In this document: one piece after another, positions 37,676 to 47,999 of the stretch
Position numbering within the stretch: position 1 is the stretch's first letter
Layout of the letters: every line of letters begins with the position of its first letter
DNA from: Oxyruncus cristatus
Lineage: Eukaryota > Chordata > Aves > Passeriformes > Cotingidae
DNA: 64,000 nucleotides
Assembly: GCA_013399855.1 (NCBI GenBank)
Contig: VXAY01000767.1
Location: 2,529,763 to 2,593,762 of the forward strand
Reading direction: 5' to 3'
The notes under the pieces: generated by a model
The model's input: the letters and a program-made list of their open reading frames with translations, nothing else
Database searches by the model: none
What the model was told of the DNA's origin: nothing
Translations under genes and position numbers: made by a program

Positions 37676-38243
37676 ATATCAGTTGCAGTTCCAGTCCTCC
37701 ACGTCAGAAAAGGTGAAACAAAACTGGAGAAGTTCAGAGGAGGGCAGGAAAGGGTAATCAGAAGCACGAGATGGTTTTCATTTATGGAACAACTATGACT
37801 CTTCAGTCTGAAGCAGTAACTTAGGCAGGGGAATGACAGAGCTAAAACGTGAGCAGCATGGAGAGCACCTGATTGTCTGCTGCTTCTTTCAGTGCAAGAC
37901 ATACAGGCTACCAGATGAAAGTAACAGGCAGCACATTGAAAAACAAATGAAAGGAAGAGATTTTTCACGTAAACAAGGATCAGAGCATCTGCAACAGGAT
38001 ACCATAGATTTTAAAAGAGTCTGTGAGTTCAGTTGGAGATTGGACAGTCATGGAAGAAAGCTACTGAGATGTGCTAAATGCTCAGAGGGCAAGCTTGGGT
38101 CAGGAGATCCTTGAGCTCTCAGGTGCCTGGAGAGTGGCAAAGTGATGCATCTTCCCCAGGATATTTGGGGTTTGCCACTCAAGAGAAATGAGACTGAGCT
38201 ACACAGACCTTCTGGGCAGATCCAGTGCAGCCGCTTGTATGTT
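37676..38243 (+). mobile_element. Old, diverged CR1-like LINE 3' portion
   Basis: About 570 bp follow the 3' portion of an ancient CR1 lineage. Landmarks in order are 'CCAGTCCTCC', 'AACTGGAGAAGTTCAGAGGAG', 'ACTCTTCAGTCTG', 'ACATACAGGCTACCAGATGAAA', 'GTAACAGGCAGCACATTGAAAA', 'GGAAGAGATTTTTCACG', 'TGCAACAGGATACC', and an end resembling 'GCCACT...GAC...CTGGGC...CAGTGCAGCCGCTTGTATGTT'. As I recall them, CR1s of turtles and crocodilians carry 'CTGGGCTAGATGGACC...CCAGTATGGCCGTTCTTATG' at this place, unlike the young bird CR1s elsewhere in this window. Scattered substitutions and indels along the whole length mark it as old. The two frames of 106 and 93 codons here are accidental. Confidence 0.75.
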
Positions 38244-39690
38244 AGCCAAGTCTTAAAAACCATTTAGCATTTGCAGTCTCAATCACTAATTAGAAAGGAA
38301 TCTGGGTAGGTAGTTTATGTTGTCTGTGGAAGCAATAGGCATTATAGTCTGACTAAATTTTATTGGGATATTATTTTTTCCATTTAAGCAGAAAATCAAC
38401 ATATTTTTAATGCAGTAGTTAAAACTGGCTCTTGCGGAGTTGCTCAAGGTGTTTTCCTGCACAACAAAGCAAATAAAACACATCAGCAGACATTATTTCA
38501 GTACTAGGAGACTTGCAGAGGATCATGGTTTAAACGGTGAAATCCTGTTCAAATGGAGAGTAAGACTCCACTTGAAACCCAAATTCTACTGGATTTGGGG
38601 ATGACCTCTTATGTGCCACTATGCCCAGTTCCCGCCTCATTGCAGCTTTCTGTCACAGTTTTGTTGTAACCCTTACTGTGATTCACTGTGTAGTACATGG
38701 AATTAAACCCAAGAACTTTGTCTAGCCTGTGACTTTAGATTAGCCCTGAGAAAACTGAGCGACTGAGTCTCATCAGGAGAGCAAGGTGCCTGTCTGAGCT
38801 GCTGTCCTGTAAAGGACAAACTTGTAAGTTTGACAGATTCAAGTAATTTTGGAGGTTCCCATTCTACACGGGAAAAAGGAATTGCCAGCCTGGAAGAAAA
38901 TCTGCATTAACAGATCTGGTTATGGGTTTATTCAAGACACCACTGCAATATATTTGGCTGCAAAGATTGTTCTCTGTACTGCCACAGGATTAGGTTCCTT
39001 CTGGCACACACTTCACTGTCTTCAGCCACAGCCAAACTGTTAAATAAAACCTGAGCATTATCCAATGATTTACTCATTGAGAGAGTATCACTCCTCTGCT
39101 TGGAAACCTTCAAATTCGAAATCCAGGAAAACTTCTCCCACTTTCATTCTTGAAGCTTTACTTCTCCAGTACTTCTCTCTCTGGTTCACAAACACAGCTT
39201 TACCCCTCGATTCTTGTCTCAGCATCATATATGTGGATTTACTTTGCACCCTGCTTCCTGCAGTCTCTTTACTCCAGCGTACCCACTATCTCTCATTTGC
39301 ATCACGTCAGGGTTTCTCACCTTGTTTTCAAGATCTGTCTCATGCTTTCTCTAGTTAAACCAGGAAATCCTTCCTGAAGTCTTGCTCACTCTACACTTAG
39401 GTTCTCTTACACATACCATGTCTGCAAATAACCAGATCATGTGTCAGTAAGATCTCTTGTAACCAGGAAAAATTTTTTACTTGCAATTTTTGACTACCAG
39501 ATGCCAAGGCTTTCAGTGGTTCTTTTGGAACTGTTTTTTCTTACAGCACGAGTTTTAAAAGCGTGCTGTGCACTCCTGTGAATCTCCATCCACCTGAAGT
39601 CTTCTACCTGCGTGTCGCACACCAGGCCCTCAGCAGCCCCAGGGCCAGGGGCCTCGCTGGGTACATCCAGTCCCTTGGCACGTCCCAAAT
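38244..39690. other. Intronic DNA upstream of the CpG island; no gene seen
   Basis: AT-rich until about 39.55 kb, then GC content rises toward the island. No recognisable coding segment. Confidence 0.5.
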
Positions 39691-40900
39691 CATCGTCCCA
39701 GCGGTTCCGCCACTCCGCGTGCCCTCTCTCCTAATTTTAGAGGACAACCAGGACAGTATAAGCTCGAGATGCCGCGTTTCACTTGGGGCTGTGCGGAACG
39801 AGGGTTTTTATCCATGATGTGCAAACGCCCGGGCGGCTGGCCCGGCGGAGGGGCTGCGCTGCCCGGACCCGCGGGCACAGGGACAGGAGCCGCTGAGAGG
39901 ACGCTGCGCGGCGCCCGGACACCCCGTCCCGGTCCCCGGNNNNNNNNNNNNNNNNNNNNNNNNNNNNNNNNNNNNNNNNNNNNNNNNNNNNNNNNNNNNN
40001 NNNNNNNNNNNNNNNNNNNNNNNNNNNNNNNNNNNNNNNNNNNNNNNNNNNNNNNNNNNNNNNNNNNNNNNNNNNNNNNNNNNNNNNNNNNNNNNNNNNN
40101 NNNNNNNNNNNNNNNNNNNNNNNNNNNNNNNNNNNNNNNNNNNNNNNNNNNNNNNNNNNNNNNNNNNNNNNNNNNNNNNNNNNNNNNNNNNNNNNNNNNN
40201 NNNNNNNNNNNNNNNNNNNNNNNNNNNNNNNNNNNNNNNNNNNNNNNNNNNNNNNNNNNNNNNNNNNNNNNNNNNNNNNNNNNNNNNNNNNNNNNNNNNN
40301 NNNNNNNNNNNNNNNNNNNNNNNNNNNNNNNNNNNNNNNNNNNNNNNNNNNNNNNNNNNNNNNNNNNNNNNNNNNNNNNNNNNNNNNNNNNNNNNNNNNN
40401 NNNNNNNNNNNNNNNNNNNNNNNNNNNNNNNNNNNNNNNNNNNNNNNNNNNNNNNNNNNNNNNNNNNNNNNNNNNNNNNNNNNNNNNNNNNNNNNNNNNN
40501 NNNNNNNNNNNNNNNNNNNNNNNNNNNNNNNNNNNNNNNNNNNNNNNNNNNNNNNNNNNNNNNNNNNNNNNNNNNNNNNNNNNNNNNNNNNNNNNNNNNN
40601 NNNNNNNNNNNNNNNNNNNNNNNNNNNNNNNNNNNNNNNNNNNNNNNNNNCGGCCTGGCCTCCTGCCCGCCCCGCCGGCCGCGCCGCATCCAGCGCCGGG
40701 GGGATGGCAGGGTCCCTGCGCCCCCGGGAGCCCCGCGGCCACGCTGACCCAGGGCCGCCCCTTACGCGTCCGGCCCCGCCGCGGGGCTCAGCCCCTCTTC
40801 GGCCGCGGAAGGGCAACACGCTTTTTTCCTGCTTTTTTCCCCCTTCCTGAGCCGCAGGGAAGGAGCCCGCGGGGTCTGCGTTCGAGCCCTGTTGCTTCAG
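39691..40900. promoter_or_regulatory. Strong CpG island (probable promoter), core missing from assembly
   Basis: Both edges of the 711-N gap are extremely GC-rich and CpG-dense: on the left 'CCGCCACTCCGCGTG' and 'CGCCCGGGCGGCTGG', on the right 'CCCGCCGGCCGCGCCGC' and 'GCCCCGCCGCGGGGC'. In birds such islands nearly always mark a transcription start, often bidirectional. An inverted CCAAT (ATTGG) lies just outside at 41044-41048. Because the core is missing, no first exon or start site can be placed. By position it could be an internal NCKAP5 promoter or the promoter of an unannotated sense or antisense transcript. The long open frames on both strands here (up to 413 codons) exist only because the N block contains no stops. 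Confidence 0.7.
39940..40650. other. Assembly gap (711 N)
   Basis: Run of N inside the CpG island. GC-rich, structured promoter DNA is commonly lost from bird short-read assemblies. The true gap length is not known from the sequence. Confidence 1.
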
Positions 40901-43900
40901 AGGCTGCAGATTTTGTTCCCTTTCTGTGCCTCTGGCATCCCAATGAGCTTTGTTTCTGTTTTATATTTGCACTCGATTGTTTAAGGCTTGACCCCGTCAC
41001 ATTGCACTGATCACTGGACGGAGGCTGTACTGGTGGAAAAGTCTATTGGTTAGAGATCTTTCTGAAACTAGTTGGAGTTAAAGTACACAAAGCAGTAGGG
41101 TGTGAGGTAAACGAAAAGTGCTGAGTGACCCACTGCTGGCCGTGAGGCTTTTTAGCTGTTGATTCTTTGGCTTTAGTGGGGCGTTATTTCCATATCCATC
41201 TTCCGAGGTGGGGTTACCCAGGGAATGACTGAAATAAGGTAGAGTAAGTGTGAGTGGGCCTTGCAGCAGGAGAAATGCAGAGCTGCACAAATACCATGTT
41301 GTTCCAAACTTTTTTTTATATATTAGCAATTCTTCTTTTCTCGTGTAATGATCTAAAATTGACTCCCTTATTGAAATGGTTTTATAAGTGTCCGCTGTCC
41401 ATCCCTTAAAAATAGATATTCCAGATAAACCCCTTGTTTATCATTATAAAGCTAGCAGAGTTTTTAACAAGTGAAGTAACGTGAAATAGAGAAGCGATTT
41501 ACATCGGAAGGGTTGGCTGTATACATTACTGGATTGCAGATAAGCTATGTAAGTAAACAGAAGCGCAGTGCTCTGTTATTGTGCATGGCTGTGGAGATAT
41601 CATGGGACTCTTTTGCTAGTTAATAGCATAAGGCTTCGTGGGAACTGTTTGATCTGCAGGACTTTTGCTTGGCAGTAGTTTACTTAAGGTTATTACACTC
41701 TGTTTGGAGACTTGTATTTGCTAGCCATTATTGCATTCTTAGCTCCAGGCTTCCCAGAGTTACAGGTTAGTAGGTCAATAAAAATTGCACTGAAATGCTG
41801 GAATGGGCAGTCTAGAGTTTTAAATGTGGTTGGGGAATAACTAGTCAGTAATCAGAATGCTGAGGATTTTTTTTTTAGTGCATTTTTATGCTGGTCATTG
41901 GTTATGAACCAAAAATACTCTTTTTTTTTTTTTTTTTTTTTTGTGGTTATGGTTTGCCCGTGGTGAAACACAAAGACTGGGAAAAGCAGGATCAGTCTGT
42001 ATNCAAATCATATAAGCTAAATACAGCATTCCCTTTCAGCATAAAACAACCAGTGCCCTTGGTTGAATTTACCAGGACTTAGCTCCTTTTGCTGGTGAAC
42101 ACTGGGATTAATGCCACTGGCATTAGATGGGGCTTGCCAGTAGGAAGAATGAAAGTGTATGAAAGAAAGAATGCTGTTGTAGCTTTACATGTTTCTTTTA
42201 AACCCTGAAATTTGCTGTGCTGTGCAGGGAAGTAGTATGGGAAAGTGCATTATTAGATTGCCGTTGTGTTACAAATACTCTAATAAAATTTTGAGGCATC
42301 CAGGTTAAAGTGCTCGCAGAGCTTGTTGTGGCCCGGTGGATTTCAGGCGTGCGGAACGAAGCCCAAGCCTGGCTGTGTGCTGGCCCTGCCTGAAGCCCTG
42401 CTTGTTCCCAGAGCGACTGCAGCATGTGGTGTAATCCCCATTCCACCAAATCCTTGAAGCTGGTGATTGACTGTGTCCGTGGAGCAGTTCCATTCATGTC
42501 ACAGCGTACAATTTACGCGGTTAAAGTGAGCCATATGGTGTGTCCCCCCAGCACGGTGGTGTGCTGATCATGAAGGATGAATTGGATGCTCCACACAGAA
42601 CTCTGACGGAAAAATGAAAAATACAAAATCTTCAGAGTGGTTTCAGCATCTCTCATGTACTTTCCCCTTTTCACTGAACATCCTGGACAGGAACATTATA
42701 TGCTTAGTCTCAGAAATGTTTCATGTTGTACTTTTTGGCTATTTCAGTGTGGTCTCTTTTTCAGAGAGTTTCTGACAAAAGTTATTTCCACTTCAGCTTT
42801 TTCCCATCTGCCTTTTTGCTGTTGATTGCAGGAAGCACACACTTATTGACAAGTTTTGCTTGCTGAAGTATAAATGTAGTTACTTGCTGTTGCCCTCATT
42901 CTTGAGTGAACAACCTTCCTTTCTGAAATAATTAGTAGTGGTTAACTTCTCCTCTTCTCCACCATGTAGGGTTAGTTACAACTGTTGTAGAGTGTTACTA
43001 CTACACCACTGCTTGACTCTGCCAGATAAAACCCTACACAGATATGCCCAGCAGCAGCAGCCACCAGGTGTTGTGCATAAATCCACTTCTTACACTGATT
43101 AGCTTTCCGTTAAAGACCCTGATTTTTCAACCAGTTACACACCTGCTTAACCTTACAGTTACAGCACTGAAACAGGTAGGCTACTCTGTGTGTAAAGTTA
43201 AGCAAGTTTGTAGTTGTTCACAGGATTAAAGCTCACAAAGAGATACAAAAAACCACCCCATAACAACCCAATCCACTTTTGTTTTGCTCTAATTCTCAGG
43301 AATTATGGTAGGTAGCTGTTGTTAGTTTGGTTATTTAGGTAAAATGTAATCAGATGGTCTGATGGAACTTGCTTGGGGTTGGTATTTAAGACACAGGAAT
43401 AGCATTTCTCCTTTTGGCTGATGTTTCCACGAAGGTTTGAGGCCTCTCTTTCTACCTGAAACTGCATGGTGGTGAAGTAGAGGCTGTCAGAGAAGTAATG
43501 CAGAATTGCCACTGCTCAGAAAGCAGATGATGAAAGGACAATTCCAGTAATGTGTGTGTGAAAACATCAACCAGAAGCCAGGTAGGTTTCGCTTTTATGC
43601 TTCCATTCTGAAGAAGGTCTGGAGGGATTATCACTGCAGCAAAATTCTGTTTTTTGGTTCTAACTCTTTGATAGTTAGATCTCATATACTTTGTGTAATA
43701 GAAACTCCTAGGAATGACCAAAGAATTAATAGTATTAGGGTATTAGATGATGGATACAGCTGATGTGAGTGGAATTTTAAGTTTTAATATATTCAAATGA
43801 TTTAAACATTAAGAGAAAGACTGGGTGTTCTGCAGCAAGACTGCAAAATTTTTCTAAAAGTCAAAGATCCTGGACTTGTCTATTTCTTTGAGAATTTATT

Positions 43901-45477
43901 TTTCTTCTATACTTATTCCTTGAAATGAAAATAGGAAGGGTTTGTTTCTTTTTTTTTCCCAGAGGAGAGAATCTTTAAAGTACAGAAATTAATGACTCAT
44001 AAAGAAGAGTCAAGTACTTCTACCTGTTTTACTGTGGTGTGTGCACTGGTGGTTCACATCTGAAACACAAATTATTCCTAGGAATAATCAGAATGCCAGT
44101 AAGAAGGAAATGAAGGAAAAACTAAGATGTGAAAAAAAGCTGGATATGTCGCAGAAGGAAACTTCTCAGCACTACTGTGTGGTGTGAAAGAACAAAAAGA
44201 AATGTTCTTCTTTTCCCCATCTCTATTCATAGAATTTCTCTTAAATCCATGTGGTTCCAAGTATTGGAGCCAAACACTTAGCAGTTGCTTCCCCTGTACA
44301 TCTCTGTTTCACCTTCTAATAGTTTTCTTTGCATTGTGTATAAACCCCTTTAACCAGGCTTTTGGTTCCTGCTCTCTCATTATGTCCACTTGATTCCTCT
44401 AGACTTTTCATTTCTTCTCTGTGCCAAGGTTTTACCCATGCTGTTGGTCTAAGCCACTACACGAAGCTAAAATCCTTATCCCATTGTATGTTTGATGATG
44501 ATAAAGTTTCTTGTGACTGAGTATACCACATCCTTATTCTGAGTGTTTTTTGGTTTTTTTCTGAAGATGATCTATATACTTTAAGGATTTCAAATTATAA
44601 TTTCAGGTTTCATTGCCATAAATACAGTAATTTCTGTGGCAATAGACATTGACTGTTACAGTATTTTTCTTACATTTCCCTTTCTCTTTCTTTGAATTAA
44701 TTGCCTGTGTACCTCTTCTCCATGCCCACTGTGTATGTTTGCATTCCAGTGAATGTTCCCAGTCTCAGATATAAAAACCAGCTGGCAATTTTTAAAATGG
44801 TGACCCCAGTAGCTTACTGAAGGGCAGCAGTGTCCTGACTAAGAGCGTAGCTGTGTGAAATGTGGTAAGAGGAGCAATAAATGCATCTTTCTGTTGAGTT
44901 TGGGAGAAGCCCAAAGCTACCAGTGGAGCCACACTCACCGCGTGATATGTCTTGGCCTTCTTGACATCTGCAGTAAAGTGATTCCTGGTGGCTACTGAAA
45001 ATGAGATTGAATTGCAGTCATTCCTGTTGATGTTAATGGGAATCTGACATGCCAACTTTCAAGCATATAAAAATATTTTTTCATGTAAATAGCACATGTG
45101 GTGATAGAATGGACTGCTGGGAATGCCTCTGGTATCTAAACTCTAGGTGGGTGTTTGCAGTTCATAAAAATAGGAACAATTTGATCTAAGTTTTGCTGCA
45201 GGACTCTCTCCTGTGTAAGGTTGGCTTTACTACTACTGCTAGAGCTTGGATCTTGTAGATGAGTTGGTATCCAGTCATTGTTTACAACATTACTCAATGT
45301 AGATGAATAATTACACTGTTGTAGTATGCTGCTATAGTTTGATTTTTTTTTTTTTTTTCAATGCTCACTCTTGTTAAATAAGTATATTTACATTTTCTTT
45401 GGCACTGTAGTAGAGCCTAGCCAAGGTCTCCATAGGGGCGTCGGTATTATCAACTGACATGGCACACATAAAAGAAG
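40901..45477. other. Intronic/intergenic DNA; no gene seen
   Basis: AT-rich sequence with a 22-T run at 41921-41942 and one ambiguous base at 42003. A GC-richer patch at 42.30-42.58 kb has no recognisable product. Open frames are short and overlapping. Confidence 0.5.
41921..41942 (+). repeat. Poly-T tract (22 T)
   Basis: Uninterrupted T run, seen directly. No retroposon body is recognised beside it on either strand. Confidence 0.95.
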
Positions 45478-45750
45478 TTGATCATTTGCTGTGATCCCTT
45501 GTGGGTCCAGAAGCCCATGTCTCTTTTGTCTCCCCGTTGGCCCAAGAGGTTGCACCAGCTACTGGTCCTGGACGTGCACCAGGGAGTCACCTGCTGGGGA
45601 CCTTGCATCTACATAATGTCTGGGGTGATCTGGTTTTTGTCCTGGAGCACAATCGCAGGGGGAATCTACAAGATCATGAATGCTGTGCTCAGGACCTTAA
45701 ATGTTGACCCAAGACAAATTTTCACCACAAATGTGCCCCTCATCACATAA
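45478..45750 (+). other. Unidentified GC-richer block with a 90-codon frame
   Basis: The segment is distinctly richer in G and C than its surroundings and keeps two overlapping plus-strand frames open: 90 codons from 45478 and 68 codons from 45501. The first contains LLVLDVHQGVTCWG and a hydrophobic IMSGVIWFLSW stretch; the second contains VWGDLVFVLEHNRRGNL. I recognise neither. There is no clear splice site pair, poly-A tail or start context. It could be a decayed retrocopy, an old transposon piece or a noncoding exon. Confidence 0.25.
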
Positions 45751-47847
45751 AATTGTCAGTGCAAACGCACTTAATGAATTAAAATATGATTAGAGAGAAT
45801 GTCCCCAAAACTTCACAATGTATCTGGGAGACACAGGTCAGCAAATGATGAGAGAATTAGACTACAGAGTACAAGTTAAAATAAGGAATCGTTAGTCAGA
45901 GAGCAGGAGCAGATTTCTTTTGAAATCGGGTCTTCTGTTTGTTCTCAAAGCCTGACATTCTCACTGGGTCAGATATCTGAAGAGTTACTTCAAAACTGCT
46001 GAGACTCTCTGTGGCTGGCATTGTGTCTTACAGCTATGTAACTGTTGTGTAACAGGAACCTACAAACACTGATGTCACCTCACTGGTGAACATGGGCTGC
46101 CTCTGTCCAAAATCGGTATCTGAAACCCTGAAAGTCCCCAAACATCCTGTGGTTTCAGGTTCCAGGCTCCACGTGAAGCAGCTCCTGGTTTGAGCTAGGA
46201 TTTGTGGGGCTTCGTGGCTCCTTGATGAGGATATAGGAGTTGGTTTCTGAGATTGCAGCTTCACAGAGGGTTGAACGTTGGTTCTTGTATTTTGATAGGA
46301 AAGATATGGGTAAAAAAAAGGCAAGGACGAGTGGCAATGTAGACTGTGATCAGTGTTTCCAGAGAATGAAGTAAGACCAAGGATGACTGTTGTTTTTAAG
46401 CCAGGAAAGAATAAAGGTAATAAACCTGCACGGCAAGGAACTGGAACCAGGGGCAGCAGAACTCTTAAAGAAGAGTAAGGTGACCAGGTGAGAGGAGGGA
46501 CTGGGAAATCAGCATCATCTTGGCAGGTGAGGAGGTAGAAAATTACCTTCTTGAATTTTGATTGACTTCCTCTTGGAAGAAAATGGTGAAGTTGTGTTCA
46601 GGAGGAGAACTGCAAGCTTGCAGGAATTAACTGAAGGCAGGAGATACTTAACTGCAAAGGGATATTCTATTAAGTTTGAATAACTATGTCAGGACACTGT
46701 GAAAACTAAAGGAATAAAAAAAATGCAGTGAAACAACCTGTTCGGTCTTGAGATTCACGATGCAGGTGTTACAAAGTGTGAAAGCAGAGTAGAGAAAGAT
46801 ATTGGGGTCTGCAACAGCATGTATTTCAGTAAGGGATGAAACCAAGTTGTAAAACTGTGGGGGGCAAGTGTGGTATTAACAGATGTTAGAAATCTTCTAT
46901 TTTACTGGGACTAGTTTTCTAGGGTGGAGATACTTGCATCAAAGAAAGGATCAAATTTTTCACAGCTGGTTAAAAAATAATTTTGGTAAAAGCTAATGCT
47001 AATGCTCTAACTCATTGATGTAGGACCATTAAAGCAAAGGGTGGCAGTGGTCACTGATGGAGTTACTTCACAGAGTAATAAAAACATTATGTATTTATTA
47101 TGAATTTTGTTGTCTGATTTTGGGGTTTGTGCTGGGGTGGAGGTTGGGTAGGTTGGGATGTATCAATATGTGAGCTTATCTCTCCCTTGTCATGTAAAGG
47201 CTTTTCTAAGAAAGGTATTTTTAGCAATACTTGGATAAATATTATTAGAGTCTGGATTAATCTCCTTAACATCTTCACTTGGCAGTGTGTAGCTGTGATA
47301 GTCTTAAGGATGGTAGGAAAGACAAGGTTTTCAGTCATGGGTGTCTCTTATGAGATTACTACAGGAAAAGAAGTCAGGCTTTTGGCACATAAGCTCTATT
47401 GTCCGTCCTTTCAGTTCTGTTAATCTCCTCTTTTCTTTTATGATGGCAGCATGGACCACATATTTTTGAGTGAGATCCAAGTTAGTTGAAACAGAACCTG
47501 GTTTGTTTAGGAGTAGTTGGATCAAACCTCAATATGAGGCATGTAATAAATAATTCTGGTGTGTTTTGCTGCAATCTTCTGCTGATATATCTATGTAAAG
47601 GTAACAAGTGAATTAATGAGAGCTATTGTTAGATCTAAAATATAACCCATAGTTCCAGTCAGGCATGGATTTATTGATGGCGCTGAGGGGATCTAAGCAT
47701 GGCATGGCCCTCTTCCCTCCCATTCCCCCCAATCAATATTTCAGATGCAGAGCTCCTACATGACAGGATGAAATCACAGCCCTACAGCTGGGTTTCTCTT
47801 TCCCATTTGAAGTAGTGAATTTCTCTCTGCCTGCTGAAAACTTGCCC
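45751..47847. other. Intronic/intergenic DNA; no gene seen
   Basis: No exon, RNA gene or transposon recognised. Short overlapping frames on both strands only. Confidence 0.5.
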
Positions 47848-47999
47848 TGTTTTTGTTTGTTTGGTTTGGGGTTTTTTAGGTGTTTGGATTGTTTTTGTTC
47901 ATTTGTTTGTTTTGGTTTGGTTTTTTGTTTGTTGTTGTTTTTGTTTGTTTGTTTTTTGGTTTTGTTTTTTTGTTGTGGGTTTGTTTTTTTTTTTTTTTA
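47848..47999 (+). repeat. T/G-rich low-complexity tract, (TTTG)n-like
   Basis: About 150 bases almost free of A and C on the plus strand, with repeated GTTT, GTTTG and TTGTTG words, ending in a T run. The hydrophobic F/L/V/C/G-only frames here (about 47815-48116) come from this composition and are not proteins. Confidence 0.92.

Noticed and set aside
40879..40890. GTTCGAGCCC, resembling a tRNA B box
   Set aside because: No matching A box, acceptor stem or anticodon arm can be folded around it. A GC-rich CpG-island edge gives such words by chance.
39690..41010. Open frames of 413, 350, 346 and 293 codons across the CpG island
   Set aside because: Most of each frame is the N gap, which contains no stops by definition. 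The real flanks are GC-rich and stop-poor on both strands, with no recognisable motif.
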